From assembly GCF_025567625.1 (NCBI RefSeq), contig NZ_JAOQJC010000024.1:47437-111436 (forward strand): 64,000 nt of DNA. Direction: 5' to 3'. The stretch's first letter is position 1; each line of letters opens with the position of its first letter. Under the pieces are notes generated by a model that was given only the letters and a program-made list of their open reading frames with translations, was not told where the DNA came from and ran no database searches. Source of the stretch: Paenibacillus sp. J5C2022 (lineage in GTDB: Bacteria > Bacillota > Bacilli > Paenibacillales > Paenibacillaceae). Below, one piece after another: positions 1 to 8,868 of this stretch. The translations under genes and the position numbers were made by a program.

Positions 1-1
1 T

Positions 2-742
2 TTGCGCTCCTCGCTGCGAAGACGCATCCTGCATCGGATGCAGCTGGATAATGTGCCGACAGTCTCCGCATTGCTGGACCGAATATTGCACGATGAACTG
101 TGGATGAATAAGCTGCTGGAGGATTTCTCCATTAAAGTGACGGAGATGTTCCGCGATCCCGGCTTCTTCCTTGCCTTCCGCCAATTCATCGTCCCGCAGC
201 TCAGGAAGCAGGAACATATTCGCATATGGCATGCAGGATGCGCTACAGGCGAAGAAGTCTATTCCATGGCCATACTGCTGGATGAAGAGGGACTGCTGGA
301 GCGGACGATCATCTACGCGACGGATATGAGCGAGGAAGCGATCGACGGAGCCAAGGAAGGCAAGTTCCCGCTGAAGAAGATGCAGGCCTATACGCGCAAT
401 TACCTGCAAGCGGGAGGGAAGGGAGAGTTCTCCTCTTATTACCGTTCGAACCGGACACATGCCTACTTCCATGACATGATCAAGAAGCGCATGGTGTTCG
501 CCCAGCACAATCTGGCAACTGACGTCTCGTTCAATGAATTTCAAGTCATTCTATGCCGTAACGTTCTCATTTACTTCGACACGGAGCTGCAAAACCGGGT
601 GTTCAACGTGCTGGCGGACAGCTTGGCAGACGGAGGCTATCTGGCGCTGGGCGGCAAGGAAACGATTCTCGCCGCCCAGCAGAAGCGATTCCTCGATGAT
701 CAGCCCGAATGGCGCATCTACCGCAAGCCTCCGAACGGCTGA
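2..742 (+). CDS. CheR-type protein-glutamate O-methyltransferase (5' truncated by window edge)
   Basis: SAM-dependent methyltransferase of the CheR family, which methylates glutamates on chemoreceptor-like proteins. The TEMFRDP motif (about residues 47-53), the SAM-binding HAGCATGEE (77-85) and the ILCRNVLIYF strand (about 182) are all typical. The frame is open to the window edge, so the apparent TTG start is probably not real and roughly 20-30 N-terminal residues are missing. It converges on a partner-switching module, which suggests a role in a CheR/Rsb-type signalling system rather than flagellar chemotaxis; that role is inferred. Confidence 0.9.
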   Translation: MRSSLRRRILHRMQLDNVPTVSALLDRILHDELWMNKLLEDFSIKVTEMFRDPGFFLAFRQFIVPQLRKQEHIRIWHAGCATGEEVYSMAILLDEEGLLERTIIYATDMSEEAIDGAKEGKFPLKKMQAYTRNYLQAGGKGEFSSYYRSNRTHAYFHDMIKKRMVFAQHNLATDVSFNEFQVILCRNVLIYFDTELQNRVFNVLADSLADGGYLALGGKETILAAQQKRFLDDQPEWRIYRKPPNG

Positions 743-748
743 ACGACA

Positions 749-791
749 AAGAAAGAGGCCTCGCCTAATAAGAGCAAGCGGCCTCTTTCTT
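749..791. terminator. Bidirectional terminator between cheR-like and rsbW-like genes
   Basis: Inverted repeat AAGAAAGAGGCC ... GGCCTCTTTCTT around a loop of about 20 nt, with A-rich and T-rich flanks. It serves both convergent genes. Confidence 0.85.
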
Positions 792-1210
792 CACACCCGG
801 TATTTGATCAGCTTCACTTCTGTAGCGTCTTCGTCGGAACAGACATGCACCTCGTCCATTAGCGCTTCCATTAAATAAATGCCAAGACCGCCGGCTCGCA
901 GTCCCTCGGGTTCTTCGCCCTGCAGCCTCGCACCGCTTCCCGTCTCCTGATAAGCAAAGGGAGGGCCATAATTAATCACTTTGGTCATCAGTCCTGCCTC
1001 TACAGGCTCGAAAGAAATGTCGATCACATGCCGTCCCGAAGCGTTGCCGCCATGGAGCACGGCATTGTTGCATGCTTCCGATACCGCCACCTTCATATCT
1101 TCTATTTCTTCATAGCTGTAATTCAATTTGTTGGCCACACCCGTTAAACATAGACGGACAAGGTCGATATAATCTGCTGCCGCCGGAATTTGCAAATGCA
1201 CTGCTTTCAT
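791..1210 (-). CDS. RsbW-like anti-sigma factor / serine-protein kinase
   Basis: GHKL-fold ATPase of 139 residues related to RsbW and SpoIIAB. In partner switching such kinases hold a target protein and phosphorylate an STAS antagonist. The N-box EACNNAVLHG (45-54) and the glycine-rich AGGLG (106-110) of the ATP lid are present. The start overlaps the stop of the upstream STAS gene by 4 nt, so the two are translationally coupled. No sigma-factor gene is next to it, so its target could be a sigma factor elsewhere or another effector. Confidence 0.9.
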   Translation of the reverse strand: MKAVHLQIPAAADYIDLVRLCLTGVANKLNYSYEEIEDMKVAVSEACNNAVLHGGNASGRHVIDISFEPVEAGLMTKVINYGPPFAYQETGSGARLQGEEPEGLRAGGLGIYLMEALMDEVHVCSDEDATEVKLIKYRV

Positions 1211-1539
1211 GCCTCAGCCTCTTCCCCTTCCTTCAAATAGCCGGACAGGCCTGTCATATCGAACAATCGGCGAACTCGCTCAGGAATATTCCTTACATAG
1301 AAAGGGGCTTGGATACTATGTCTCGTCTTCAGAATGGATACAATAATGCCAATGCCCGTGCTGTCGATATAAGTGATGTTCTTCATATCCAGCACTAGCG
1401 CCACATCGGTACGCTTAAGCACGCGATCAAGCGCCGCCTGCAGCTGTGGAACGACCGCCAGATCAAGCTCACCGCTCAGCTTCAGCAAGTAGCGTCCCTG
1501 GCTCTCCTGATGTTCAATATGCAACGGCTCCAACTTCAT
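1207..1539 (-). CDS. RsbV-like STAS-domain anti-anti-sigma factor
   Basis: Small STAS protein. The phosphorylatable serine sits in the conserved YIDSTGIG motif (Ser60 with the start used here). When dephosphorylated, this family binds the RsbW-like kinase and frees its partner. I chose the ATG at 1539 because GGGAG lies 11 nt upstream; the GTG and ATG just before it are too close to that ribosome binding site. It is coupled to the kinase gene downstream. Confidence 0.9.
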   Translation of the reverse strand: MKLEPLHIEHQESQGRYLLKLSGELDLAVVPQLQAALDRVLKRTDVALVLDMKNITYIDSTGIGIIVSILKTRHSIQAPFYVRNIPERVRRLFDMTGLSGYLKEGEEAEA

Positions 1540-1605
1540 TGTGTTCATCACTCCCGATCTGTAGCATATACGTTGATCCTACCTATTTTCCTCGCATGAC
1601 GCAAG

Positions 1606-2076
1606 CTATACGATCGCCACGTGATAATAGCTCACATATTGGGGTGCTCCGGTATCGCCGTCCAGGAACAGCTTCAGCAGCATATCCCCTCGCTGGAATA
1701 CGATCCCGTCCTCGGCCTCATATGCCGGTTCTCCCAGTTGACGTCGCATCTCCCGCTCCGTCATGCCGACTTCGATCCGATTAATAGTCAATACGCCCGA
1801 AGCTTCCATGTCGACATATTGCATCTGGTTGCCTTGAAAGGTAATGCTCATAGCTTCATAATGATAGGTCTCTACGCCGGGCAGATGCTCATCTTGCGAG
1901 ATGCGCTCTGGCTCCCCCAGCTTCTCCACAACCGCTTCGCGGCTATCGTAGATGGAGATCCCGTTCACCTCGCTCCACTCCGTATGAATCGGCTCCGCAC
2001 TGTGCTTCTCTGCACTTGCCGTCAATGCAAACATATCGCCGAGCAATAAGGTCAATATCATAATTACCCGCATCAT
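1606..2076 (-). CDS. Secreted protein of unknown function
   Basis: The 156-residue product begins with a signal peptide (hydrophobic core at residues 3-18, likely cleavage after ALTASA). The mature part has two similar halves containing LGEPER and LGEPAY, each preceded by a pattern like 'SREAVVEK' or 'TEREMRRQ', reminiscent of small SmpA/BamE-like duplications. AGGAGG lies 6 nt before the ATG. It sits between the receiver-phosphatase and the STAS gene in the same orientation, so it may be co-transcribed with the signalling module. I do not recognise a specific function. Confidence 0.7.
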   Translation of the reverse strand: MMRVIMILTLLLGDMFALTASAEKHSAEPIHTEWSEVNGISIYDSREAVVEKLGEPERISQDEHLPGVETYHYEAMSITFQGNQMQYVDMEASGVLTINRIEVGMTEREMRRQLGEPAYEAEDGIVFQRGDMLLKLFLDGDTGAPQYVSYYHVAIV

Positions 2077-2160
2077 GAACTCCCTCCTGCCGATTACCGG
2101 CTGTCAAGGTTCTTCTTATTCTATATAAACCTTTTCAAGGCAGTTGAAACAGATGAGCGT

Positions 2161-3303
2161 CTATTTCAACGCAATCCGGACAAGACAGATATCGTCGGGC
2201 TGCCGCTTCAGCTCTTCGCTCGCCGGGAGCAACCGCTGCACCAATTCCGAAGCGGACTCCTCCTCGGAGCAGCTTCTTAACAGGGATGACATCCGCTGCT
2301 CCCGCCGCTCTTCCGGTTCACTCATCGCTTCCGTCAAGCCGTCTGTATACAACAGGACAGTTGTGCCCGGCTCATAGGGAATCACGCCTTTCTCCACCTG
2401 GATAGACTCGAACAGCCCGACAGCGGGCGCGGAAGCATGCATCCATATCTCTTGCTCCTTCATGACGGTCAGACCAGGAGGATGTCCGGCATTCACATAT
2501 TGAATAACTTGCTCTTCCGTGTCCACGAGCACGAATATGGCCGTGAAGTAATAGTTCATCAGCTCTTCCTCCCGGTACAGCTGACCTATATAGCGGTTCA
2601 ACTCGGAGATGACCTCCTCGGGATCGGTAATGCGAAGAATGGTGTCCTTCAGCACAGAGGAGATGAACATGCAGACGAGGGATGAAGCGATGCCATGCCC
2701 CATCATATCCAGCAGGATGACGCCATAACGCTTGCTGTCGATCGGGAACCAGGCGTAATAATCGCCCGCCAGCTCATACGACGGCCGATAATCCGCCTCA
2801 ATCGCAATCTTGTCATTGCATATCGGCTCGCTGAGTACGCTTCGCTGCACTTGCTTGGCCAGCTCCAGCTCATATCGAATCCGCTTGTCCTGCTCCTTGT
2901 GCCAATCCTTCTCATACTTCAATCGGAGAGCCGACCGAATTCTGGCCATCAACTCCAAGCGGTTAATCGGCTTCATCACATAATCGGTCGCTCCGGCGTC
3001 CAGCGCTTCCGCCAGCTTCGCCGAATCGCCTACAGCCGTAACGAATATGATGGGCACATCGCCATAGCGTTCATCCCGTTGTATGCGCCTGCATGCTTCC
3101 AATCCATCAATTTCCGGCATCATCATATCCAGCAAGATCAGATCTACCGCTTCCTCTGCCGAACATCCTGTATCGATATGGAGCATGTCATACAGCTCGC
3201 GGGCCGAGGAAGCCATCCGCAGATCGGTATACCCTTCTCTGCTCAATATCGTCTTTATAATCATTTGATTCGTCACATTATCGTCTACGATTAGAATGCT
3301 CAA
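2161..3303 (-). CDS. Response regulator fused to PP2C/SpoIIE-type phosphatase (RsbU-like)
   Basis: Two-domain protein of 380 residues. The N-terminal receiver has the acidic pair D7/D8, phosphoacceptor D59 in LILLDMMMP, T89 and K111. A coiled-coil-like linker spans about 125-160. The C-terminal PP2C-type domain has GDYYAW (180-185), LLDMMGHG and LLYTDGLTEA. It probably dephosphorylates the nearby RsbV-like protein when a histidine kinase outside the window phosphorylates the receiver. A TTG start is used; GGGAGG is 8 nt upstream. Confidence 0.9.
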   Translation of the reverse strand: MSILIVDDNVTNQMIIKTILSREGYTDLRMASSARELYDMLHIDTGCSAEEAVDLILLDMMMPEIDGLEACRRIQRDERYGDVPIIFVTAVGDSAKLAEALDAGATDYVMKPINRLELMARIRSALRLKYEKDWHKEQDKRIRYELELAKQVQRSVLSEPICNDKIAIEADYRPSYELAGDYYAWFPIDSKRYGVILLDMMGHGIASSLVCMFISSVLKDTILRITDPEEVISELNRYIGQLYREEELMNYYFTAIFVLVDTEEQVIQYVNAGHPPGLTVMKEQEIWMHASAPAVGLFESIQVEKGVIPYEPGTTVLLYTDGLTEAMSEPEERREQRMSSLLRSCSEEESASELVQRLLPASEELKRQPDDICLVRIALK

Positions 3304-3346
3304 GGAAAGTTCCTCCCGTGTTGATGAATACTCCCATGTATGATGT

Positions 3347-3371
3347 AAGCCTACCCTTATCGGGTAGGCTT
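3347..3371. terminator. Strong hairpin downstream of the YflT-type gene
   Basis: Perfect 10-bp stem AAGCCTACCC / GGGTAGGCTT with a 5-nt loop. There is no long T run, so it is either a terminator for the 3382-3813 gene or an mRNA-stabilising or leader hairpin for the receiver-phosphatase gene. Confidence 0.6.
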
Positions 3372-3381
3372 GTGCAATACC

Positions 3382-3813
3382 TTAATAGATGCCTTTCTGA
3401 TGATTCATATAATGCATATAGGGATGGTAGACAATATCCCTGTCGAAGTCGTCGTCTCCGTATTCTCTGCCGCCCCATGCAATTACGACAATTTTGTCTC
3501 TGTCCATCTCCGCTTCCAGCCGCTCGGCCTCCTCTGCCGAGATGCCCAGCGACCGCATCTTCGCCCGAAGCTCCTCGCCGGTCGATCGGAACAAATTGGC
3601 GATTGCCGTACCGAGTCCCTGCTCGTTCAAGCCAATCTCCTCGGCATCGGTACGCTCCGCAAGCCGCTTCGTTCGGGTCCTGTCATGCGTCAGCACGAAG
3701 ATTCGCTCCTCCGGATAACCCTCCCTGGCGAAGCTTCTCACCTGCTCTTGCACTTCATCGCGTGTCATAACCGTATGAACCTTCGTCTTGTCGGTATCTG
3801 GAATGTTCATCAT
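3382..3813 (-). CDS. General stress protein 17M-like (YflT domain) protein
   Basis: 143-residue protein with the YflT/GSP17M pattern: a Val-rich start, then 'REGYPEERIFVLTHD', a central helical region and a short acidic C-terminus. In Bacillus such proteins belong to the general stress (sigma-B) regulon, which fits the partner-switching genes beside it. The ATG at 3813 is chosen because AGGAGG lies 7 nt upstream; an in-frame extension further upstream has no ribosome binding site. Its biochemical role is unknown. Confidence 0.8.
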   Translation of the reverse strand: MMNIPDTDKTKVHTVMTRDEVQEQVRSFAREGYPEERIFVLTHDRTRTKRLAERTDAEEIGLNEQGLGTAIANLFRSTGEELRAKMRSLGISAEEAERLEAEMDRDKIVVIAWGGREYGDDDFDRDIVYHPYMHYMNHQKGIY

Positions 3814-3856
3814 CGCAATCCCTCCTGACTGGAATAAGGTTCGGTCCCCTGCGACA

Positions 3857-4084
3857 TTATTCCGCTGTTCCGGCGTCAGGCGCCAGAGAATCCATAGCAT
3901 TGCCGTCCGTATCGGGAACCATGGCGTCATTGGTAGCCGACTCATTGTTCACGCCGCCTCCTGGGACTGCATTGCCGTTAGACCCGTCGTTGTTGCAGGC
4001 TGCCGCTGTGAAGATCAACGTCGTGCAAAGGGTTGCCGTCAATATCACTTTCGTCATTTTGCGATTATAGGAATGTGTTTTCAT
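3857..4084 (-). CDS. Small putative lipoprotein
   Basis: Product of about 75 residues with a basic N-terminus, a hydrophobic segment and a TAAAC lipobox. The rest is short, disordered and rich in Asn, Gly and Asp. ATG 4084 is preferred over 4093 because GGGAGG lies 9 nt upstream. It sits just upstream of the YflT-type gene in the same orientation, so a stress-linked role is possible. Function unknown. Confidence 0.65.
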   Translation of the reverse strand: MKTHSYNRKMTKVILTATLCTTLIFTAAACNNDGSNGNAVPGGGVNNESATNDAMVPDTDGNAMDSLAPDAGTAE

Positions 4085-4206
4085 CGTCGTCATCCTCCCG
4101 GTTTGTCATCAATTGGATTAGGAGCGCCTCCCTAGTCCTTATTAACCCGACGCAACCGGCTTGAATCATATTCCGCCATGAGAAAATTCTCAGATTGCTT
4201 CCAGCT

Positions 4207-4509
4207 TTAGAAAATCCAGCTCAATGCAGCAAACAACACCATATACTGAACAATCAAGAGCAAATATACCCTTCTCCACACCTTGCGTTCCTCATCCGTC
4301 ATCTCCTCCGGGCGCAGTTCAGCCCGCTTCTCCAATTTAATCGCTTGATACAGGAGCACATTAAGCCCTGTGAACAGGAAGAGAGCGGCGCATGCCCACC
4401 CTAAGGATTGTTCTCTGCGATAGACGATGACAGTAAAATATACTTGAAAGGCAAGCAGCATAATCGCAACGGCCGCCACTGTCACATACAGGCTCACAAG
4501 CTCATTCAT
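4207..4509 (-). CDS. Small membrane protein of unknown function
   Basis: 100 residues with hydrophobic segments at about 7-30, 36-55 and 80-99 separated by a charged loop containing RPEEMTDEER. AAGGGGG precedes the ATG. Its start overlaps the end of the DUF1361 gene by 8 nt, so the two form a coupled pair. No specific family recognised. Confidence 0.7.
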   Translation of the reverse strand: MNELVSLYVTVAAVAIMLLAFQVYFTVIVYRREQSLGWACAALFLFTGLNVLLYQAIKLEKRAELRPEEMTDEERKVWRRVYLLLIVQYMVLFAALSWIF

Positions 4510-5152
4510 GCGGAGTCCCCCTTCCTGTGCCGCGTCCGAATACCGCTATCGCCAGCAGCTGCAGCAAGGTGATCCACGACACAAACAGGAAGGCATCCTT
4601 CGAAAAGGACTGCAAGAGACGCTCCAGAAGCAGCCACGGCTCTGTGAACAAATGTACGGAATGAAATCTCAGAAATCTGCCAATATAAATGCCGATGCTG
4701 CCAAGAAGGACAAACAGTAACAACAGCATTCTGCTCCATCTGCCGGCACCGAGCAATCGCTGCACGCTTTGAACCATAAGGACATAGAAGAACAGTGCAA
4801 TAAATACGCCTGCTGCTAACAAGAAGAAATGCCACCATTCCTCCATAGCCATCTCATCCAAATAGTCAAAATCGAAGAGATTCATATGGATCAGGTCCGT
4901 CACCATATAGAAAACATTGGGAGACATCAGCACAAAAATACTATAGACCGCTATACTGGCGGGCCATTCCCTTATCAAACGCGCCCGGAACAAAGGAAGC
5001 AGGTAGGACAACTCCAGCGCTGCGAACGCAAGGAACAAATTAAAGGCAAGGAAGAAGAAGTCGTTGTCCGTAAACAACACAAACAGCACGTACGCGAAAA
5101 ACAGCATACGTGCTTTGCTTCTGTCACTAAGAGATGAAATAATTGTAGGCAT
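4502..5152 (-). CDS. DUF1361 family integral membrane protein
   Basis: About 216 residues with six or seven transmembrane helices. The loop 'MSPNVFYMVTDLIHM' is the signature of DUF1361, a family without an assigned biochemical role. I chose the ATG at 5152, where AAAGGA lies about 11 nt upstream. An in-frame extension to 5227 lacks a ribosome binding site. It is translationally coupled to the small membrane protein downstream. Confidence 0.75.
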   Translation of the reverse strand: MPTIISSLSDRSKARMLFFAYVLFVLFTDNDFFFLAFNLFLAFAALELSYLLPLFRARLIREWPASIAVYSIFVLMSPNVFYMVTDLIHMNLFDFDYLDEMAMEEWWHFFLLAAGVFIALFFYVLMVQSVQRLLGAGRWSRMLLLLFVLLGSIGIYIGRFLRFHSVHLFTEPWLLLERLLQSFSKDAFLFVSWITLLQLLAIAVFGRGTGRGTPHE

Positions 5153-5309
5153 AGGCTCGCCGTTCCTTTCGAAATTATTCAGCAAGCCTCTGTGATTGGT
5201 CGCTTGTGCCACGCTTAAACCTTCCATAAGTAAGCATTCTGGCAGCTTGCTTCCTCATTATTGACGCGAACATGAAAATTTATGTTTCATACACCGATAA
5301 ATAATTCCT

Positions 5310-5447
5310 TTACACTTCCGCCATGCCCATCTCCAACGCCCGGGCAACGGCTTGACCGCGACGCTTCACGCCCAGCTTGGCATAGACGCGATTCAGATGC
5401 GTCTTCACCGTCGCCTCGCTAATGAACAATTGCTCGGAAACGGATAG
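5310..5447 (-). pseudogene. Remnant of a LuxR-family regulator (C-terminal HTH only)
   Basis: The frame ends with 'EQLFISEATVKTHLNRVY' followed by AKLGVKRRGQAVARALEMG, a near-perfect LuxR/MalT-type HTH recognition helix and tail. The usual first HTH helix and all sensor domains are missing. The open frame upstream to about 5663 has no recognisable regulator sequence. This is a decayed gene, not a short functional one. Confidence 0.8.
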
Positions 5448-5894
5448 AAGCGGCCGAGCTCCCGGTCTGTACGATCCCTCTCCTTCATATCGTGCCACAT
5501 ACGGCACAAGCTGACCGGTAACGGTCGGCCGGTGGACACCGTTCAAACCATTTGGCATTCGACTGTACAGGGACGACGAGGGCAACTTGTGGACCCGATA
5601 CTGGAGCAAAAAAATGACCCGCCTGCGTCCGTTTTGGAAATAGTACGACAAGTCAAAAACCATTAGCGAACAGATGCGTTCGCTAATGGTTTTTCTTTTC
5701 TTGACAGATCAATCATCTCAAGCAGCTTGCCATTCCCAATCCTCCCCCATCCATCGGCTATTCAACTTCCCATCCTACATCTTCAATTCCCCCCCTTGCC
5801 TTATTCCCTCTTTATTGCATCAACCTTCACCCGCTCCCACTATTGTCATTCTCCCTCCGCTGCTCTCCATCCATGACCGTGTCACTCCCCTCCT
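5448..5894. other. Intergenic gap downstream of spoIIE
   Basis: No credible gene. It holds degraded upstream sequence of the LuxR remnant, one strong hairpin at 5655-5694, and pyrimidine-rich sequence (5700-5890) on the plus strand without recognisable features. Confidence 0.6.
5655..5694. terminator. Strong bidirectional hairpin terminator
   Basis: Arms AACCATTAGCGAAC / GTTCGCTAATGGTT form a perfect stem with a 6-nt loop, flanked by A5 and T5 runs. It could terminate spoIIE transcripts about 200 nt downstream of the stop. Confidence 0.85.
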
Positions 5895-8387
5895 TCAGCT
5901 CACCGTTCTCGGCCGCTCCATCCGGGTGACACCCGGCCAACGGAACGCCGCCCATTCCGGCACATGCTTGTCGACGCGGGTGACGAGCACCGTCATGTCG
6001 TCAACAATATCGCCGTCGTGATGACGCACGACCCGCTCCAGCAGCGCATCCGCCATCTCCTGCGGATCGTTCGTCTCCAGCTCGCCGATAATCCGCTTCA
6101 TCCATAGTTCCTTGTTCACCGCATAGCCAGGAGCGTCATAGATGCCATCGCTCATCATAATGAGCGTATCTCCCGGCTGCAGCTGCATGGAGACGAAGTC
6201 GACATCAATGTCCTGTATGATGCCGATCGGCAGATTGTTGGCGGTAATCGGGATAACCTCCTTCCCTCTTCGGATAAAGCTTGGCGTCGACCCAATCTTC
6301 AAGAAGGTCGTATGCGCTGTATATAAATCTACGATAGCCAGGTCTACCGTAGCGTACATTTCCTCGGATGAACGAAGCAACAGGACGGAATTGACCGATT
6401 TCACCGCCAGCCGTTCATCCATGCCCGACTGCAGCAACTGCTGCAGAATCGATAGCGCGGCGCTGCTCTCCTGGCGCGCACGCTCACCATTGCCCATGCC
6501 GTCGCTGATCGCGACGGCGAACTTGCCGCTTCCCAGCTCCACCAGACTGAAGCTGTCTCCCGACAGCAGATCGCCCCCCTTGGCGGCTCCCGCCACACCG
6601 GTCTCCACTTCGAATTGCTTGGCTGAACCGAAGACGACGAGCGTCGGCTCGCCCGGCTTCTCCGGCGCTTGCTCCGCTTTCACCGCAATATGCTCGCCCA
6701 ATATATCGCTAAGCAGCGGTGCGATAATTTTCCGGCATTCATCAAATCCTTTCTCAAAGGAATGGTATACTTCAATTTCTACGCTTCCCTCCTCCAAATT
6801 AACAATGTCCACGCCCTGAATCGATAATCCTAGTCCTTCCACCGCCTCCCGTATTTGTTCTTCTTGCAAATGCAGCGTCTGCCCCTCCCGTCTAATCTCC
6901 TTGGACAGATCCTCCATTACCTGCGATACGCCTAACAATTGATCGGCAACAAGCTGCCGGGATTCGTATAATTGCTTCCTCCACTGCATATCATTGTGAT
7001 ATAGCTCGTACTGATGCTTCATCACCGCCATCACTTGCGAAGACTTCACGCAATGCGAAGTCCATGAACGGGGATGGTCCTTGGAGAGCGGAATCCGCTT
7101 CTCCTCCACTGTCGTCATCATCTCCGTCATCATCTTGTAGGTGTTGAAGAACTTGCCGTCCCAGCAAGCGCTCTGGCGATGGCAGGAGGAACAGCTCCGT
7201 TCCGCAACGGCATTCATGAAGTGGCCGATCTCATCCTCGCGCGTCGTCTCGCTTGACTTCCGGTTCATCTGCCCGAAGCTGCGCGACAGCTGGCGGAACA
7301 CTTCCGAGAATTGGGTAACCCGCTCCGCCGTAACTTCACGGACGCGCTTCGCATAGTCATGCTGCGACTTCGTATGCTCATGCGTGCCCGGAACGTAACG
7401 GGCAATTGTGCGGATAATGCCCCGTGGCGTGAGCAGCAGCAATGTAGCCGCGGCGACGGATTCCCATGTGGAGCTCATCACATCAGAGCCTGTCCCGATA
7501 TAGACCGTCAGAATCGATGTGCCAAGCAGCATACCGAATGCCGCGGCCATCTTGCCCCCGTCCCGCAGCAGTCCCGCCAGCAGCCCCGCGAAGGCCAGCA
7601 TGCTCATCTGCACGATTGCGCTGAAGTCGGCCAGACTGAGAATCAGTCCCGCGATGACGCCTACCGACGCCCCCAGCGGCGCGCCGCCCGCCATGGCGAA
7701 CAGCAGCAGCATATACCGGCTCATCACATGCTCCGCCGACATATCGTAGAACTCCCAGCCCACCATACCCGTCATAAGGGAAGCAAGCAGGATCATTACG
7801 CAAATAATCTCTTCATGCTTCAGTACCGCGGATTTCTTCGTCATCATCAATACCGGCATCGCATGGATGAAGACCAGCGTCAAGACGAAGGCAAGCGACG
7901 ACTCCACGACGACCATGACGAAGTTGTACCAGCTCAGCTTGTCCCCAATGAATACACTGAACATGCCGACGAGCAGCGTCGCGGTGAAGACAAGGATCGG
8001 CGCGGTGGACAACTCGGCCTTCTCATAAGCATTCAATCCCTTCAACAGGAGGAATAAGACGACGAGCTCAAGAGCGATCCATAGCGGTGCCGGATCGGCA
8101 GCGAACCAGCTCCCCGCGACAAGTGCGATAGCTACCCAGGGGAACAAATCTCTCCGCATAAAGTAAGTGACGGCGAAATAAGCGGCGGCAAACGGCATAA
8201 GCGACTCCAAGATAACGGCACGTCCCAACAGGAAAGCGATAGCCAGCATCAAGAACGCCCACTTCTTCCCCAAGAAAAAGCCCATCAAGCGTCTCGCCCC
8301 TGCCCAATCTCTTCCGATTCCAGCCAAGCTTTGCACCAGCTTCTGACGTTTAAGCTCAAGGATACCAGCTACTTGTTCCTTCTTCAC
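5895..8387 (-). CDS. spoIIE: Stage II sporulation protein E (SpoIIE phosphatase)
   Basis: Membrane-bound PP2C-type serine phosphatase that dephosphorylates SpoIIAA to activate sigma-F in the forespore and also acts at the polar septum. The N-terminal third carries about ten transmembrane helices with the conserved FLLGRAVILESLMPF start, followed by a regulatory region with a cysteine cluster (CSSCHRQSACW). The C-terminal phosphatase domain has SDGMGNGERARQES and MMSDGIYDAPG. The open frame extends to an ATG at 8426, but that ATG lies inside the promoter -10 element, so I place the start at the GTG at 8387. Confidence 0.95.
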   Translation of the reverse strand: MKKEQVAGILELKRQKLVQSLAGIGRDWAGARRLMGFFLGKKWAFLMLAIAFLLGRAVILESLMPFAAAYFAVTYFMRRDLFPWVAIALVAGSWFAADPAPLWIALELVVLFLLLKGLNAYEKAELSTAPILVFTATLLVGMFSVFIGDKLSWYNFVMVVVESSLAFVLTLVFIHAMPVLMMTKKSAVLKHEEIICVMILLASLMTGMVGWEFYDMSAEHVMSRYMLLLFAMAGGAPLGASVGVIAGLILSLADFSAIVQMSMLAFAGLLAGLLRDGGKMAAAFGMLLGTSILTVYIGTGSDVMSSTWESVAAATLLLLTPRGIIRTIARYVPGTHEHTKSQHDYAKRVREVTAERVTQFSEVFRQLSRSFGQMNRKSSETTREDEIGHFMNAVAERSCSSCHRQSACWDGKFFNTYKMMTEMMTTVEEKRIPLSKDHPRSWTSHCVKSSQVMAVMKHQYELYHNDMQWRKQLYESRQLVADQLLGVSQVMEDLSKEIRREGQTLHLQEEQIREAVEGLGLSIQGVDIVNLEEGSVEIEVYHSFEKGFDECRKIIAPLLSDILGEHIAVKAEQAPEKPGEPTLVVFGSAKQFEVETGVAGAAKGGDLLSGDSFSLVELGSGKFAVAISDGMGNGERARQESSAALSILQQLLQSGMDERLAVKSVNSVLLLRSSEEMYATVDLAIVDLYTAHTTFLKIGSTPSFIRRGKEVIPITANNLPIGIIQDIDVDFVSMQLQPGDTLIMMSDGIYDAPGYAVNKELWMKRIIGELETNDPQEMADALLERVVRHHDGDIVDDMTVLVTRVDKHVPEWAAFRWPGVTRMERPRTVS

Positions 8388-8424
8388 GTTCAGACACCAC
8401 CATTCCGAAAGTAATGTGGTTCCC

Positions 8425-8496
8425 ATTATAGGGGGTTGTCCTTATGAAGTTTGTCAGTTAACGTAACACGATCAAAAATTTTTTTCCGACAAAAAC
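8425..8496 (-). promoter_or_regulatory. spoIIE promoter: Spo0A-type sigma-A promoter with 21-bp spacer and a 0A-like box
   Basis: On the minus strand a CTGACA -35 (8457-8452) and a perfect TATAAT -10 (8430-8425) are separated by 21 bp, the same unusual spacing as Spo0A-activated spoIIE/spoIIG promoters in B. subtilis. About 30 bp further upstream is TTTTGTCGGAA (near 8485-8495), one mismatch from a 0A box. Spo0A control is inferred. Confidence 0.75.
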
Positions 8497-8868
8497 AGTT
8501 GCCTCTCCGCGCTCTGTCATAACTGTGTCAAACGCAAGGCGCGCAAGGCTTTCCTGCTCATGCGCCACCTGGTTCGGCGTGTTCTCGTTCAACAAATTGC
8601 ACAGGAAACGCTTACAACTCTCTATCGAATCGACGCCATAACCTGTCGGTATTGCAGGAGCATAAGAGAAAACGCCGCGCGCTGCCGTCATGACTGTTCG
8701 TTGAAACGACAGGAATAACGCAGCTGTCAGATAAGCCCGACGACATATGGTGAGAAAAACGCCTGACGGCGTCCTTCCTTTAACGTTCAACGATCAGCGA
8801 CCGCCATGCGGCGGATGGTTCCGGATCATATACAGAGTGAACCGCTCTCCCCCAAGTTCAACCATCAA
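8458..8868. other. Intergenic region between spoIIE and the glycosidase island
   Basis: Holds the spoIIE control region at its left end and a small hairpin at 8755-8774. The one longish open frame here (8458-8790, minus) shows no family resemblance and overlaps the promoter side, so I do not call it. Confidence 0.6.
8755..8774 (-). terminator. Terminator of the GHL6-type gene
   Basis: On the minus strand ACGCC-GTCA-GGCGT is followed by TTTT, about 100 nt after the stop of the 8869-10959 gene. The same short hairpin type recurs at 36674-36687. Confidence 0.6.

Noticed and set aside
8458..8790. 110-residue minus-strand frame upstream of spoIIE
   Set aside because: No family resemblance and it covers the terminator at 8755-8774 and the spoIIE upstream control region.
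8427..8868. tRNA genes upstream of spoIIE, as in B. subtilis
   Set aside because: No cloverleaf or T-loop sequence could be found in either strand.
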